Positions 45,406-58,378 of a stretch of 64,000 nt of DNA are shown here, piece after piece. Both the position numbers and the translations under genes were made by a program. Below the pieces are notes generated by a model. The model saw only the letters and a program-made list of their open reading frames with translations. It ran no database searches and was not told the origin of the DNA. Positions within the stretch are counted from its first letter, which is position 1; the number at the start of each line of letters is the position of its first letter. The stretch lies in contig ML978158.1 of the NCBI GenBank assembly GCA_010015745.1, positions 434,001 to 498,000 on the forward strand. The letters run 5' to 3'. The DNA comes from Setomelanomma holmii. Taxonomy: Eukaryota; Ascomycota; Dothideomycetes; Pleosporales; Phaeosphaeriaceae.

Positions 45406-48400
45406 TGCGTTGACTCGAGGTGATCATGAAAGGGGGTATGCCTCAGACTTGCGATCGCGACCCGTATGCGAGTCTTGTATTCATGTTATCAGCTGTTGTG
45501 TTGATGCTGACGTTGGCGCTGCGGTGTTTGTAGGCGGATCCCCGCCTTTCGCCTCGTGGGACGACTTCGAACTTTGGGACCGAAACTTAGCTTTCGCAGC
45601 TGACATGCCGTCGATCAATCACGGCCGTATAATGGTGGATATACTGATGAGTAAGATAGAAACGAGTATAATCAGACACATGTGGCAAAATGTGAACTGA
45701 ACTTTCATGTACCTGGCGGCTGCAATGTCTATATCGCGCTGATGGTCTCCACGCCTGAGTTATAATGCAGAGCAACCAGTGCGCAACGGTGGGATCTTAA
45801 TATTCAGCACGTAGCCGACGTGGAATGAAAGACCCAGCATGAAGAGGGAAAAAAAGTTTGGAAACGATGAGAGATGAGAGACAATGTTTTGAAGGACATC
45901 TTCCAGCATAAGGCAGATTTGCGGCCGCAAGCACATTGCTCTGTGATGTATGAGGGTCGGGAGCAGACAAGTGTTTGCACGCGCCAACTGGCATCGTTTG
46001 TATGTGTACTCCATCACCTACCTTTGACTCACCTACATACCATAGCAGCAATATAGCCTAGGTATCATGGTGGACTGCATAGTGCAAACTAACGACATCG
46101 CCCATCCACATGCGTGGGGTCATATTCCATCTGCATATTCGGACTGGTGTTCGACGACGATACAATGCCAAAAGCGATGCGCAGTATTTATGTATATCGA
46201 CTGGCCTACCAGGTGAGAGTCGGCCGCTGAGTGATGTGGAAGCCGTCATATTCTTTGCTACGGTGGCGAGTTTGATAAGTATGTGTTTCGATCGTTCGAG
46301 GTTCAGCATCGTGCCTTGACGTTAAAACCTGTCCAGTCAGAAAGCTACTTTCATATCGAGACCGCGCACAAGCGAAGCAAGCAGCATAAGGTCATCATTC
46401 CCTGCAGTCTCTGAGCTGTGCGTATCGGCAGCAAGCATGTGTCGCGGCACAGCAATAAGTCCCGTCACGACCCACATGGAAGCACTTCTACTTCTTCGAG
46501 AGTCTGTGTGGTCGAAGTGACACCAAGCGTCAGCATCAAGGAGCTGATAAAAGCTCACAAGTGTGGTTGGTCTTCTATCGTTGATGCTTGTTGATGGCGA
46601 CTGAGCGCAATCAAGCACCTGAGTGCAGCCACGCCGGTATATATGTGTTCGAGGAGATTTGAGACAATGATATTGATCTCGCTCTACTGTATCAGGCTGG
46701 TTGAATATCTTCGGGTGTACTTTGCGGACGCTGTCAGGGCGCATTCGCATGCTTGACGCGAAGATCATGAGGAGACCTGACATATTTGTTGGTCCAGACA
46801 TTAGCCTGGGTCACTGTAGTACCCTCACGCAGTGCTTCAAAGCAAGAAGGCGGTACATTCGAGCGTGACGATCTCGAGATCGCTCAAAAGCTTCAAGTTC
46901 ACCCTAAGTGAATGCACACTTCGACGATCCCGGTTATGGTGGTCCATCAACAAAGTCATACTCATCGAGTCAATTTATCATAGCAGGGTGAAGACATCGC
47001 GCCTTTTGCGAGCCACGAGAGGCATGAGGGTCGGACCGGTCGGATAAGCTCGTAGGGAGGCAGTGTTTGATCGAGCCATTGTCTGGGCATCGTACCTGAA
47101 GTCTGCAGTCATTAGCTGACTGGCGAAGTAGCACAGGAGTCTCCCTCTTAGAATTCGAGCGAGACGACGGTCCCACGGGGGTGTTCTACCACGAGTCAAA
47201 ATTGGTGGGTCATCGAAACGTGGCTGCTGGTGGCCGAAGCGCGGGCTAGCCCAGTGTGTTCGCACAATTGCCATCTTACAATGGCTACAACCGTATTTTA
47301 TGAGTTCTGACCTTGTTTTGTGCTCGGTGACGACGATCCAGGATAGCGTGGCCGTCCGCTGGAAAGGTCGACCGGCACGCTTGTAAGTTATCCAAGGTCC
47401 TATGACACGAGGCACTCGGCGTATGCAGACACAAGTGCGCTCGTGCCACATCAATAGTGCCGCACGTTTGTGGAAGGGCGGATACGGACCGTCGCGCTGC
47501 GCCTGGCTGCCGGAATAAGATCCGACGAGATGCTGAGATTTTGCAAGCAGTCCATCTGACTTCATTAGACCGTCGACTGTGTTCAGAATGATATTGTGCT
47601 TCGCAATCTTAATCTTTATCCTTCCTCACAACATTGTACTGCGTCCATCGCTCTGCGTAGCCTATGGTGAGTGCGCGCGCGAATTCTTGGTGCGCGCTCG
47701 GACTGCATGCACGGTGAGTGTGGCTTCGACAGAGTTTGCTAGGGGGTTCTGCGTCGAAGACTCAAGGATGTAACAGACCGCACGCACCGGGCCAGATGTT
47801 GCTGGACCTGTTTTCGATGAGTGTGCCAGAGGCGGACAGAATTATACGTGCTAATTCCCGTCCGACCATAGGTAACTTTTGTCGTGGCGGAGCGGTAGCT
47901 CGTGCGCTCGACTGATCGCGTGGTCATATAGTTGGTTGAACTGGACGTTCCGTGTTGTGACAGCGGCGAAGTACACTTTGCTTGGGGTCGCGGCTGATGG
48001 CTTGTGCGATGGGCTTCGCAATGCCGGCCGCTGACTGAACTGCCAGCAAACATATGGTTCCTCATGCCCAATTGCAAATCGTGCATGGCACAATTCTGTG
48101 TGCCTTGATAGACTGGTGTAGCCTTTCTACTTGATTATTGTGAAGATGTAATCTATGGTGTTCGGGTGGATGAGGTGATATCGTCTCGGATGAAAGGACT
48201 TGTTGGTTGGGAGGCGGTTCGAGGAGGATAAAGCCGACGTGATAATTGAGTGCGTCGCGTGGTATACATCGTGGCTACATGAACCACAGTGGCGTGACTA
48301 ACTATTCGCTGGTCGGTAAGGACTAGATATCGCGATGCTTTGTAGGCTGGTGGTGAGCTTTGTCTGCAGGTTTGAGTCAACTGTAGCATGGTGTGACGCC

Positions 48401-50734
48401 AGTTCTGGATAGGTTGCAAGGCAAGCTCCTGACTTCTTTACTGACGACATGAAAGAGCTGATTGGTTCCTATTGTGTTGGAAAAGCCTTCGACGGGCTGC
48501 TTGGGCGATTCGGATCTCCAGTCGGTCACTTTAGTGGTGAGAGGATCAGAGCGTCATGCAGGTGTGTCAAACAAGGGATAGAGATGACTCCATGACATGT
48601 AGGGTGAAGCAGTTGGACAAAGCTCTTCGATTTGTTGTGAGCCCAAAAGGAGAAGGCGGAGTAGTTTAGGCGGATCAGTGTCTGAACGCTGACTGGTTGC
48701 GTGAACAGACCACCTGCATGTAGCCAACGCACCCACACACCAACCTGTCACAATTCGAATCGGATCAGTTCCTCAGTCTCTGAGCAACTCTTTCAAAAGT
48801 GACCATCGTTCAGATTGAATGCGGTGGGACAGTTCCAGTTTTCATCTGACTGCGGCGGATGGAGAAGACGCAAGGCGCACTGGCTAGTTTCGGACGGCTA
48901 AGTCCTTGCCACGGGGTTTCTGTACCATCATCCTTGACAAATGAGCTGTGAACAACAATGCTTCAGCATATATTTGAGGTCTAACATTCGGCTTTTAGTT
49001 AGTGAAACCGATCGATCAGACTCATGCTCATAAACGCCGTGTCACATGGACTGATCCGAATGAAAGGGATATCTGATCACCCGCGTCGAAGACTGCCTAC
49101 GAAGTGTCAAGAAAATTCGGGTACTCTCTTCGATATTGAGATTTGCAGGATAGGTTGATCCCAGTACATGTTTCGGATGTATGCTGAAGCAGTTGGATCT
49201 GAAAGTGGCGATGTATGCTTAAGCACTTGATCGACACCATGAACAAGCCTTTCGAATAAGTTCTGTTGTGTCCGGAAATTTCAACGCATAGCGACTCAGG
49301 AGTGTCACTAACTTCGGGCGCATTCTTCCAGGCACATGACTGGGCCGCAGTTTAGGCAGCTTGATTTTGCAACAGCCTCGAGCTTTCGCTAATAAGAAGT
49401 GCTTCGTGAAAAAGAGGTGCAGAATTGCATGATCCTGGCATGGGTAGGTCTGAAAGGACGGGTTCGCTTGCCCTGCCACTTGGTTGAAAAGCTAGCCAGG
49501 GCCAATGATCATGTTGTCGCTTCTAATGGCTCGGGCTCGTCGAAGGTTGTCCAGGGGTTTTGCAGTTGCTAACACTCAATACTGCATGTGGTCGGACTTC
49601 GCTGCTTGATTGTCATGATTCTAGTAGGTGATCGTGCCCCCCGGCTCCTGCAAACCCGCACTTCACCGGGCACAGACCTGTTTCCGGCGTATCTAATGCA
49701 GCCTACCACGAGGTTTGTTGAGTTCGCTGGCCGGCCAGCAATCGTTCAGCCACTCTGAAGATGCTGCCTGAAGCAGGACTTGAGATTCCTCGTTATTGCA
49801 GAGGCACTGTCTAAGGAGTGAGGGCGTCGTAACCGGACAGTCCTACGTGCGTTTCGATGCCGAATTAGTTTCAGTAGACTTTTGGATTTTGTGATAGAGT
49901 AATTGCATATGCTACAATGCTGAGCGCATGACAGGGTTCTGAGCTAGCAACGATAAGACACCTCGACGCACACCCAAGCCCGCATTGTCTCGGTACAGTC
50001 GGGGAAGTCAACTCGCGTACGGGGAACTCGATCCGGCGGGGTCGCCCGCGACTAGTGCCCAACGATCGAAGCCAATGGCAGAGAGTCGTCCCGAACGCTC
50101 GCCTGGTCGTGGTCAACCAGCAGTGGATACTGCTCGAAGCGCTGGACACGAGGAAGTCAGTGGGGATGTCCGCGGGAGTAGGATGTCCGGCGACGTATGC
50201 GGGACCGAAAACTGTTGGGACAGGATCGTGAGTAAGAAGTGAGGTTTTCGAAATTCTGGTTGTGGCCACGAGAGCAAGAGCCTTTCGCTCGTGGAACCAC
50301 ACTAGTCTGACCCATCGTCCAGTGCGACTTCCTTCCAAGTGAATAATACTGGCATGGGTCAAAGAGATACCATACAATAACTCGCACTTACGATTGAGGC
50401 TTGCGGCCATGACAACAGATGATCTATTGTGCTGGAGACAAATTACAAAACAATGAAACAGCCACCGCCAGTACCATGCCATTATTCCACGTGAAACGCC
50501 CTCGCAATGCCTCCAACCTTCCCTGAAGTCAAAAGGTCCAAAAGAGCGCGTCGAAGCATACTTGAAGGTAGAACACGATCTCCCATCGCATACAGTAATT
50601 ATGAGAACCACCGTTTGCCGCCATGGTGACTCCTTTCCTTTTTCTTAGCCACGTCCAAAACCAAAATGCCCCACCTCCAATCCACATACTCTCCCAATCT
50701 CAAGCGACAACCACCCTCTCCTTTCGTCGAACGC
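45406..50734. other. Gene-poor stretch, 5.3 kb
   Basis: No gene was supported. The longest open frames are on the minus strand (46337-46801, 154 codons; 46978-47565, 195 codons; 49871-50611, 246 codons). Their translations have no recognisable motif. A tRNA-like fragment with matches to Pol III A and B boxes lies at about 47881-47950, but does not fold cleanly. Otherwise nothing was recognised. Confidence 0.45.
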
Positions 50735-51179
50735 TCATGTTCTGGCATAGTAACTCGCTGGCGGCGGCGGATTTGGAGATTGCAACGTCCCCGTCAAAGT
50801 CCTGAGCGCAATCTCCGCAGAATCCTCCTTCGCCTGGGCGACATAATCGCCATCATACCAGAAGCGTGCAGGATAATGGACGCCGTTAATCGTCGTCACC
50901 GTGGACCATGCTGTTCGCCCACCTGGAGGGAGGTTAGCTCATGCTGATAATGATGCAATATACTTGGCCAGGAAGGGCAAGTCGTTGGAAGGACATATAT
51001 ACCTCTGCGATCAGAGACGTCCTGATATGTTGGCTCTGTAAGACCTCTAGCCTGACAGTGTTCTAGATGAAAGGTCAGCTTGCTACTATAATCCTATAAT
51101 TCAGTATGGAGTGGAAGTGGAACAAACCTCGGAGTCTCTGTGTCCATGACTCGCTAGCCGTCGTTGTCTGAGCTGCCAT
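50735..51179 (-). CDS. Small dsRNA-binding-motif-like protein (99 aa), three exons
   Basis: Exons 51179-51128, 51062-51003 and 50922-50735 join over introns of 65 and 80 bp with exact phase. Because each exon is short it is easily missed. The product begins MAAQTTTASESWTQRLREHC and continues ARGLTEPTYQDVSDRRGGRT, AWSTVTTINGVHYPARFWYD, GDYVAQAKEDSAEIALRTL and a proline tail. This follows the dsRBM order alpha-beta-beta-beta-alpha: a first helix with LREHC, a P-x-Y-x-D-V strand, a W-S-x-V-x-I-NG strand, and the terminal A-K-E-D-S-A-E-x-A-L helix. The usual KKxAK basic cluster is replaced by QAKED, so RNA binding is uncertain. Similar short single-domain proteins are widespread in ascomycetes; their role is not known to me. 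Confidence 0.8.
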
Positions 51180-53471
51180 CTTGACCTCAAATTCAGTCGC
51201 AAGTGTTCTGACTTTCGATAAAAGTCCGGTAGTGCGTGCGTGTGTCTAAGCCTTTCTTTGTTCCTGCAAGCCCCAAACCGAAACCTACTTCTTATATCTA
51301 TCTCCAGAAGCGAATCCCACACTGTACCGCAGAGCCTCACTTAACCAACTTAACAACTCAGATGATAACAAATGGCGTAACGTCGGTAGTGAACAACAAA
51401 ACAATTTTCCCCGCTGCAAGCTCCCGTATCATCAGTCATGCATCGCGCAGCCTGCGAGACCGACATGCTGCCAGGAGCCGAAGTGCTGCGTCTAGCTGCG
51501 AAGCCCAATTATGGGGATTTTCTTTTTTCCACACACACGACGCACCTACCTAACTGCCTTACACGATCCGAGCCCGAGAGATTGGGCCCAGCGTCTGGCC
51601 TACTAAGTGTACTGGCGCCTTACGTACAGGCCGATGGGAACTTACATGGGGGTGGACGGGGCTCGCCTGCGGGAGCGGTCTGTCAGGAGCGGGTATGGTA
51701 AGCTGCGGTACTGAGGCAACGATATGCACAGACATCGGTAGACAGAATCCGTCAACAGAGAGTTATTACCATAGAGTTAACGTTCACGCATCAAACGCAC
51801 TGCGTGTGTTTGAGGCGTTGCTGAAACTTCTCGACGTTTGCGTACCCACATTCGCGCTGCAAGACATCGTCTAGTGCCTAGCGAGACAACTCACTGTGCA
51901 GTAGTCCGCTGGTAGACATCAAGCGCCCTGTCGTAATCCGAGGTCTAGTCTATAGGTGATATCATACCATTCTTTGCTGGCGTGAGAACTTCAATTTTCC
52001 ATGGCAAGTGCGGATAGATCGTGAAGCGCGCCTGTGAATTGCACCCGTGACAGCGCATCGCGAAGAGACTTCATTCTTGATGAAACGAGCTTGCCGGCGC
52101 GTTCGCTTGGCAACTATACCAAGCGTTTCTGCTGGAATTCGAGGTGTGAAGCATAGTCACATGAATAGAAATGTGATCAAAACGGGTACCTGCTGCTACG
52201 CGAGCTTGTGCGATGTGATGACCCGACAGATGACTTCAGGCGCATCGTGAAGCGAGCTCAGGGCTTTGCGCACGCGCACGCGCACGCGCAACGGCAGATA
52301 CGCAGGAAGGGTGCTTATCTTGTTACAATTATAGGTTCAACATTTTCCATGGTACTTACGTTGTGGTCTTTAGAGGTCGAAGTGTGACCTACAGACTACG
52401 CGGTAGCCAAAGATATCCCGTCATTCCCGACATGCATGATCTGGACTACTTTACCGGAATGCGTGGAAACATTGAGCAGCTTTAGCCTCTCAGACTTTAC
52501 TGCCCTTTGAATTGTTGTATTCACTGGGCGTGTAGCTTCTGCTTATACTGGTGGGTTAGGCCACCGCATCGGACCAAAAGAATGGATGAAAAAGGAGAGT
52601 CGCAAGGGACAATAACCAAAGATGATAGCGATCGTGAAGCGGGTTGCGACACGGTTGCTCGACACTGCATGCGGACGGCATCTGAATGATGCAAGCCACG
52701 TAAGCTCAATCTGCTGCTTGTGAAGGTGCGAATTGTCTTGAGCGGACTTCGACAGACCAAATCATTCATTCGTGACATGAGCCTGTACGGCTCTGATCGT
52801 GAGCTCATTACCAAAGAGGAAGCTATGTCAGGCTTCGTGTATGTACCAAATCGGGAATATCCAAAAGTGATGATGATCCTGCTTCACCGCAAGGCTATGC
52901 GGGAAACGCTCAACAAAAGGAGCAAACAATCGCTCGACTGCGACGCTATGCAGGAGAACTCCAGACGCCGTGCGTCATGTGAGCCCATGCATTTCTGATA
53001 CCGACGCGGAAAGAAAAGTCAGAGTGACCACAAACGACACGCGAAAAGCGGGAAGTGGCAGACTCGCGTCCCAACAGAACGATTCTGACAGTTCGGAAAC
53101 ATAGTGTGCGAAGCTGCGCTGCATGTTGCCGTGCAGGTAAGTCCCGCGCCAAGGTGGTGGGACTGCAATGATCAAACAATCTCCCATTGAGGAGAAATTA
53201 TGCTTCCATCGACCCACGCCGCAATGCGGACGGCGCTTTCTTGGGGCTGGTGTTCCGATGAAACACTTCATCAATGAGCCGCTTGGGACCAATGTACTCC
53301 ATGTTCATCTTAAAGCTGGCGCTCCGGATGAGTGGAATGTGCAACTGCGTACTCTGCTTCGAGTGGAAACGACGCTTGATGCAATCGTCCACGAGGGCCA
53401 TGAGACCTGTTGCAACGACGACGCTGCAGCATGCATTAGTAAGGCAAAGGCAGGCCGCAGCCTGGTGTCAC
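51180..53471. other. Gene-poor stretch, 2.3 kb
   Basis: No gene was supported. It includes a GCGCAC microsatellite near 52270 and several short frames that look like chance. Confidence 0.45.
52268..52290. repeat. Microsatellite, GCGCAC unit
   Basis: Nearly four tandem copies of GCGCAC form an alternating purine-pyrimidine tract, which can favour Z-DNA. It lies outside any supported gene. Confidence 0.8.
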
Positions 53472-54599
53472 TTACTCTGAGATATCGGTTTCGGAGCGTA
53501 GGATCCTGTCGTCGGTAATGCGCATATAACAGGGCGGGACCCAGCCTCCCCGCGCTTGCTCCTCATGCGCCTCTTCTGAAGTCAGCCGCACGGGGCAAAT
53601 ATGGGCAAGTGGCTCCTTATCATTGTCATCACGGACAAGGTAGTATGAGATGCTCTCGTGATCACATTCTTTTTTGACGATCCGCTTCCACGAATAGTCG
53701 TGACCCCAATATTCGAAGGCGTAACGCTTGTACGACTTGGCTCCCCTCCGTTTGACGTCGAGATGGGCATAGTTGGAGAACTCTAGCTTGATGGTGTTGG
53801 TGGGCATCAGCGCTCGGCCTTTTGAGTAGCCAACAGACTTGGACTTGGGTGCCTCCTCGAATTCTTCCTCTTCGACGCTGCCAGTTACTGATGCATAGCC
53901 AGAGTCGGAGCGCTTGAGACCTGATGATGTGGATGGCCTAGAGTCGGACTTGACTAAGCTGGCGAGGGCGGTGCTGGCACGCTGCAGGACAGGCCGCATC
54001 TCCGCGGGTGGCTTCTGGTACTTTCGTATTGAATGACAGACTTCACGACCAGACTCGCGGCAATAGCGGCGAAGAGAGAACTCGCGAGTGCGCAGGTCCT
54101 GCATGCGCAGATGGAAGAGGGTGTAGCTCTGCTTCCGGTGGCCCCGTTCCTCAACCTGAGTGTCAACGCGCAAGTTCATGTTACCGTCGATGGTGGCGTC
54201 GTCATGCCGTATCGATATGCGCTTGCTGGTAGGGAATAGCTCTGCAAAGTCGCGGGGGGTTGTGGGGATGGCAGCGCATGGCAACGGCTCGTGGTGGTGC
54301 TGCGGGACTTCGTATTCGGGCATGTCGTCGAAGTCGTCGGCCAGGTCTTCCTCACTCGTCGAGGCATAGGTATCGACAGAAGTGCGGGGCGGATCCTCAT
54401 ATCGGTCGCTGTCGTGCTTTGTTGCAAAGTAGTCTCGGTCGACACCCTCGACGCGGCCGTAGCATGTTTCGCGCTGCATCAGAGACGGACGGTCGCTGTA
54501 CTCAGTCGGATTCGTCTCGTACGAGCGCTCGCTGTCGCTGCGGCCGGAATGGGTACTGTGACTCGACTCATATTGCGGCCAATGTACGTTTCGAGGCAT
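53472..54599 (-). CDS. Fungal protein of unknown function (375 aa), possibly tubby-like fold
   Basis: A single exon. The first 110 residues are Ser/Asp/Glu-rich and probably disordered. Two globular segments follow: about 125-200 (KRISIRHDDATIDGNMNLRV, then TLFHLRMQDLRTREFSLRRY and CRESGREVCHS) and about 270-375 (TIKLEFSNYAHLDVKRRG, YKRYAFEYWGHDYSWKRIV, SYYLVRDDNDKEPLAHICPV). A Ser/Glu-rich linker with a SDSGYASV phospho-site-like stretch separates them. Alternating strands with the phrase FHLRMQDLRTREFSLRRY suggest a tubby/LURP-like beta barrel; this is inference from pattern only. It has no signal peptide and no membrane segment, and ends in an acidic SETDISE. I do not know its function. 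Confidence 0.8.
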   Translation of the reverse strand: MPRNVHWPQYESSHSTHSGRSDSERSYETNPTEYSDRPSLMQRETCYGRVEGVDRDYFATKHDSDRYEDPPRTSVDTYASTSEEDLADDFDDMPEYEVPQHHHEPLPCAAIPTTPRDFAELFPTSKRISIRHDDATIDGNMNLRVDTQVEERGHRKQSYTLFHLRMQDLRTREFSLRRYCRESGREVCHSIRKYQKPPAEMRPVLQRASTALASLVKSDSRPSTSSGLKRSDSGYASVTGSVEEEEFEEAPKSKSVGYSKGRALMPTNTIKLEFSNYAHLDVKRRGAKSYKRYAFEYWGHDYSWKRIVKKECDHESISYYLVRDDNDKEPLAHICPVRLTSEEAHEEQARGGWVPPCYMRITDDRILRSETDISE

Positions 54600-57500
54600 G
54601 TTGTGATTGGATAGTAATGGAATTTAAAATGGTGTGTAGTCGAAAATGCAAGACGTTGCTTATAGGACTGCCATATGTCTGGCGTATGTACGAATAAAGT
54701 GAAACGCGAGAATCAAGCAGGCGCAGCGATCTGAACAGCGCACAAACGGATGACCTGGCACGAGGCGTCGGCAGGATCAAATGGCCTTAATAGAGAATGC
54801 AGACTTCTCACGGGCGCGAATGAAGGCGCAGCGCATGGCGTGGGATATGCTAAAGTCGGTGCTGAGCTGCCTAGAGTCGAGGGTTAGCGGGTCCAGAGTG
54901 GAAAAGGCGGCGATTGCACAGGTATCCCGATGAGCACCAACCAGTGTCCCTGCAACAGGCGCAACCACCGCTGGCTTGGCCTCAGACACAGCCTATCCCA
55001 CACGAGATGAGACGCCTCCAGGTCCAGCCCGGGGCCAGTGACCGATTGAACCTCGAGCCGATGAACGAATCAGATGTTTGTCACCCGCACCACACGTCGC
55101 CTCGCGCACTGATTTCAGCGCTGGTTCTGCAGCCATCAGAAACCGACTTCATCTACAGGCACTCTGCAAATAGTGAGCGCATGCAGCTGGCCAAATGCTC
55201 ACTCAGCGGAGCGCGAATCTCAGCGACGCCTGCAACGCCAGCTTTGCCCTTGTACTCCGCTGCTTGCTGGCTCATCATTAATCATTCTGTCGAGGTGGAG
55301 TGTTCTGCTCAAGCTGGAGGCCGGTCCGCTGCGGGACGCTCCCTTGGTGGCTGATCGCGACACGTGCAGCCAGCCCGTTCTTTTCTCGAAAGGCGCCTAG
55401 TTGTCAGCAGACCGTCTGGAGACGATCGAATGTCGCACTTGCGCATCGCTCAACGCTTCACAGCGACGTCATTTTCGCGGACTGCGAATGTCGGACTGCG
55501 AATGTCGGACTGCCACATTTGCCGTGCTGCCCGACTGTAAGCCTCTGACGGCCGTTGTGCGCTGTAGATTGCCCTGATGATCGCAGGGCTGGCAGCCTGG
55601 GAGGGCGACTCCATCCGGGTGCTGGCAAGGACCAGCCTTTGATGCATTTCGGGCGCTAGATCCTCGCCCGTCCTGAGCGAAAATCTCTTCGAATTTGCGA
55701 CTGATGGGCTGTCGATCACCCTCAGTTAGGGCCACTTTGTAACGTCGTGCGCAATTTCTCGATCTGCAACCGGTTTCGGCAGGTGTTGTGAAGCATCGGT
55801 CCCGCCCGGTCCAAAGCATGTGCAGCCTTGGCGCACGTGACTGTGACATTCACTAGCAACTTCTATAGTGAGCAGATGGCTCGCCACCACTTTACAACAT
55901 GTTGAAGAAGACAGCCCTACGTCAACAGAAGCCTCGTCCGCGGACAATAATCGTTCCTGCATTCAATATACAAAGATGCGCTGTTGTACGCGGTCGAGCC
56001 AATCAACGTGACGTACGTGTTGGCTCAGATGGCAGCCACGACAACACGACGCACAATCCACCTCAACCACCAAATTCGCGGAATTCCATCTACCTCGATC
56101 GACTCCACTGTTCACACTACTATACGAATGGGGCGCTATTGAGTCCGACTTCGTCATGCAATACGCTCCTCCCGCTTCCACGGGTCCTCCAGCAGCAGTT
56201 TCCCCGCCTCGCCTTCCCAATCGCCTGGAGCGCTTCGCTGCAAAGAATCTTCAGTAGTGGGTCTTGCATAGCTTCACAAGGATGAGCGTCCCGTGGAGTG
56301 CTTACCCACAATCACACCACTTCCGAGGGGAATGATTGATCCATATTGACCAAACATGTCTAGACGATTATCTTGCGCAGGCAAAACAATCGTCCAGTGA
56401 GAGCCGCAGTCTTTACTCGATGCGATTCATCACTGAGAAACGCTACCCCACGACTGACGGCCTTGCTAGCTCATGGTACGTCAGTCAGTGAGGCGATGCT
56501 TCCGCGCCCCTCTTCTCATTCATTGCTTAGTGGAGACCCAGTCGAGCTCGCAGCCTTGACAATATTGTGTGCCTGGAGAACACTACCTTACGCTACGTAT
56601 AGGCAGCAATGCCATCAATGAGGCGTGGAGGACGTTATGCTGCGGTGAATCCATGGAGAAGCTTCAATGTCGTTCAAGCTCCACCCTGCAGCCCACTGCC
56701 TAATTACTCGCCATGCCCCGATCCTTGCTCCCTTTGAGTCCTCCAGATCACTTCAACCCTGTCTTCTTTGACTTCTCGCCCTGAACAGGGTCGAGGCTGG
56801 GCTGTCTCGTGAAGCATTCCCGCGAGACCTTTTGAGGCACATGTTTTGAAACCTGACTCAAAGCGAGGCTCTTGAGGTCCTTCGAAGTCTCGCCAGATTT
56901 TTCCAAACCCTCACATGCGCAGCCTTCTTGCCATACCAGGTCCAGCAATGAACCACATTGGCCACCAGGTCCTCACGGAGACGAGGCTTGAGCCTCAGCG
57001 CAGTCGACGATTCCCCCTGGTTGAAATGGCGCACGCTGTCATGACTGAGGGCTGGGATGGACGCACAGACTTGCTGATCATCTTGCCTGGCCCTATCCAG
57101 AGAAGTCATGCAAACGGCCCTGGTTCCATTTCTCTCGCCCTGCCCTACATCTCTTGTGACGGTTATGAGGAGGAGCGGATCACGTGTGCCACGTGTCAGT
57201 GTCTGGTGCTGCTTCCTCACCTTATCAAGCACCTCTTACCTCAACAGTATCGTAGATACGTCATGTAAACAGACCCTGCGGAAGGCCCTTGTGTACAGAA
57301 GCATGAGCACAAGGGAAATACACAGACGATAGAACACTCTTCTAATTCATTTTGCATTACACCGCAATATCTCTACTTAGTCCTTTTCAACGGGCTTCCC
57401 TTTGCGCCCTGTCACATCATTTGTTTCATTGGTGGCAGAAACTACCAACATTGGAAGCGGATCAGTAATCTTTCCTTGTACGATACAATCTCTGACTTCG

Positions 57501-58378
57501 TACTCTCGCTCTTCAATACTTATCACAAAATTCCATGTTATCTGGACAATCTCCCGTATCCCAGATTCTGCACTCAACCGACGTCACCCGTTCGATGCTA
57601 GGGTACATCGACGTGCGGAGGAGCTCCAGGCGGCCGCATACTCAACGTTCGCTATCTCTTTTGAAAGGATGTTCCGAAACGTTCCCATCATATGCGACAC
57701 CCGTGCATGATTGGGTCAGAGATATAGTCAACACACATTTGCTGCCAATCTTCAACAACATCCAGACTTTTCTCGCAAAGTTAGATGAGCAATAAAACTT
57801 TCGAGCGTTTGAGTTCGCTGCTCTCGTAGTCAAGAGGTGGACATGTCGGACCATGGCTCGTGTTCGCAATCTATTCATGCCATCCTATCTTCACCTTGCC
57901 ACTTGTTCTATGTCCAACGTTCACGACTGGTTCCTACCACCGCCCCCTATAGCCTACCATGCCCTGTCCATATCATTTCAGTCTTGCACTGTGCTTGTGG
58001 CAAGAGCCATATCTAACCAGAACACTGTCTCGCACTATCGCTCACTTACTATGCTACTAGAATTTCCTTACCCTGCTGTACTTCTGCTAGCGATACTCGT
58101 CGGTTGCAACGGTATACGTGTATAGAACGAGCCGAGTCAAAGGTGTTCGACTAGGACCCATGAAATCTCCGTGTCAGTATCGTAGATTGACGGCATCACC
58201 AAGCAGCAGAGAGTCATTGTGGAACGCGAATGGTCTGTCATTTCCCAGCTATAGTACTATGACTGACCGGCTCCGTGCCTTGTCATCAGATCGTTACCTC
58301 GTGTAACTTTTGAGTCGATGGAACAAGATCCATTGACTGTTCGCACCGCCTAAACTTCCCCACAGCCGTGACTATCAT
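54600..58378. other. Gene-poor stretch, 3.8 kb
   Basis: No gene was supported. Around 57380-57800 the sequence is AT-richer, and open frames on both strands (57377-57577 minus, 57535-57795 plus) have partly protein-like character. I found no start and splice structure to support either. A 14-bp tandem repeat lies at about 55479. Confidence 0.4.
55479..55513. repeat. 14-bp tandem repeat
   Basis: The unit GGACTGCGAATGTC occurs twice in tandem and is followed by a partial third copy (GGACTGC). No function is apparent. Confidence 0.85.

Noticed and set aside
46337..46801. 154-codon open frame, minus strand
   Set aside because: Composition is somewhat protein-like, but there is no motif, no splice structure and no support from neighbours. 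It was not strong enough to list as a gene.
46978..47565. 195-codon open frame, minus strand
   Set aside because: Basic, Trp/Arg-rich translation typical of a chance frame; no domain.
49871..50611. 246-codon open frame, minus strand
   Set aside because: Long, but without domain character, and codon choice is unlike the confident genes. It would need RNA evidence.
57377..57795. Overlapping frames that might form a small gene
   Set aside because: The minus-strand frame lacks an ATG before its protein-like part, and the plus-strand frame lacks a motif. No consistent exon joining was found.
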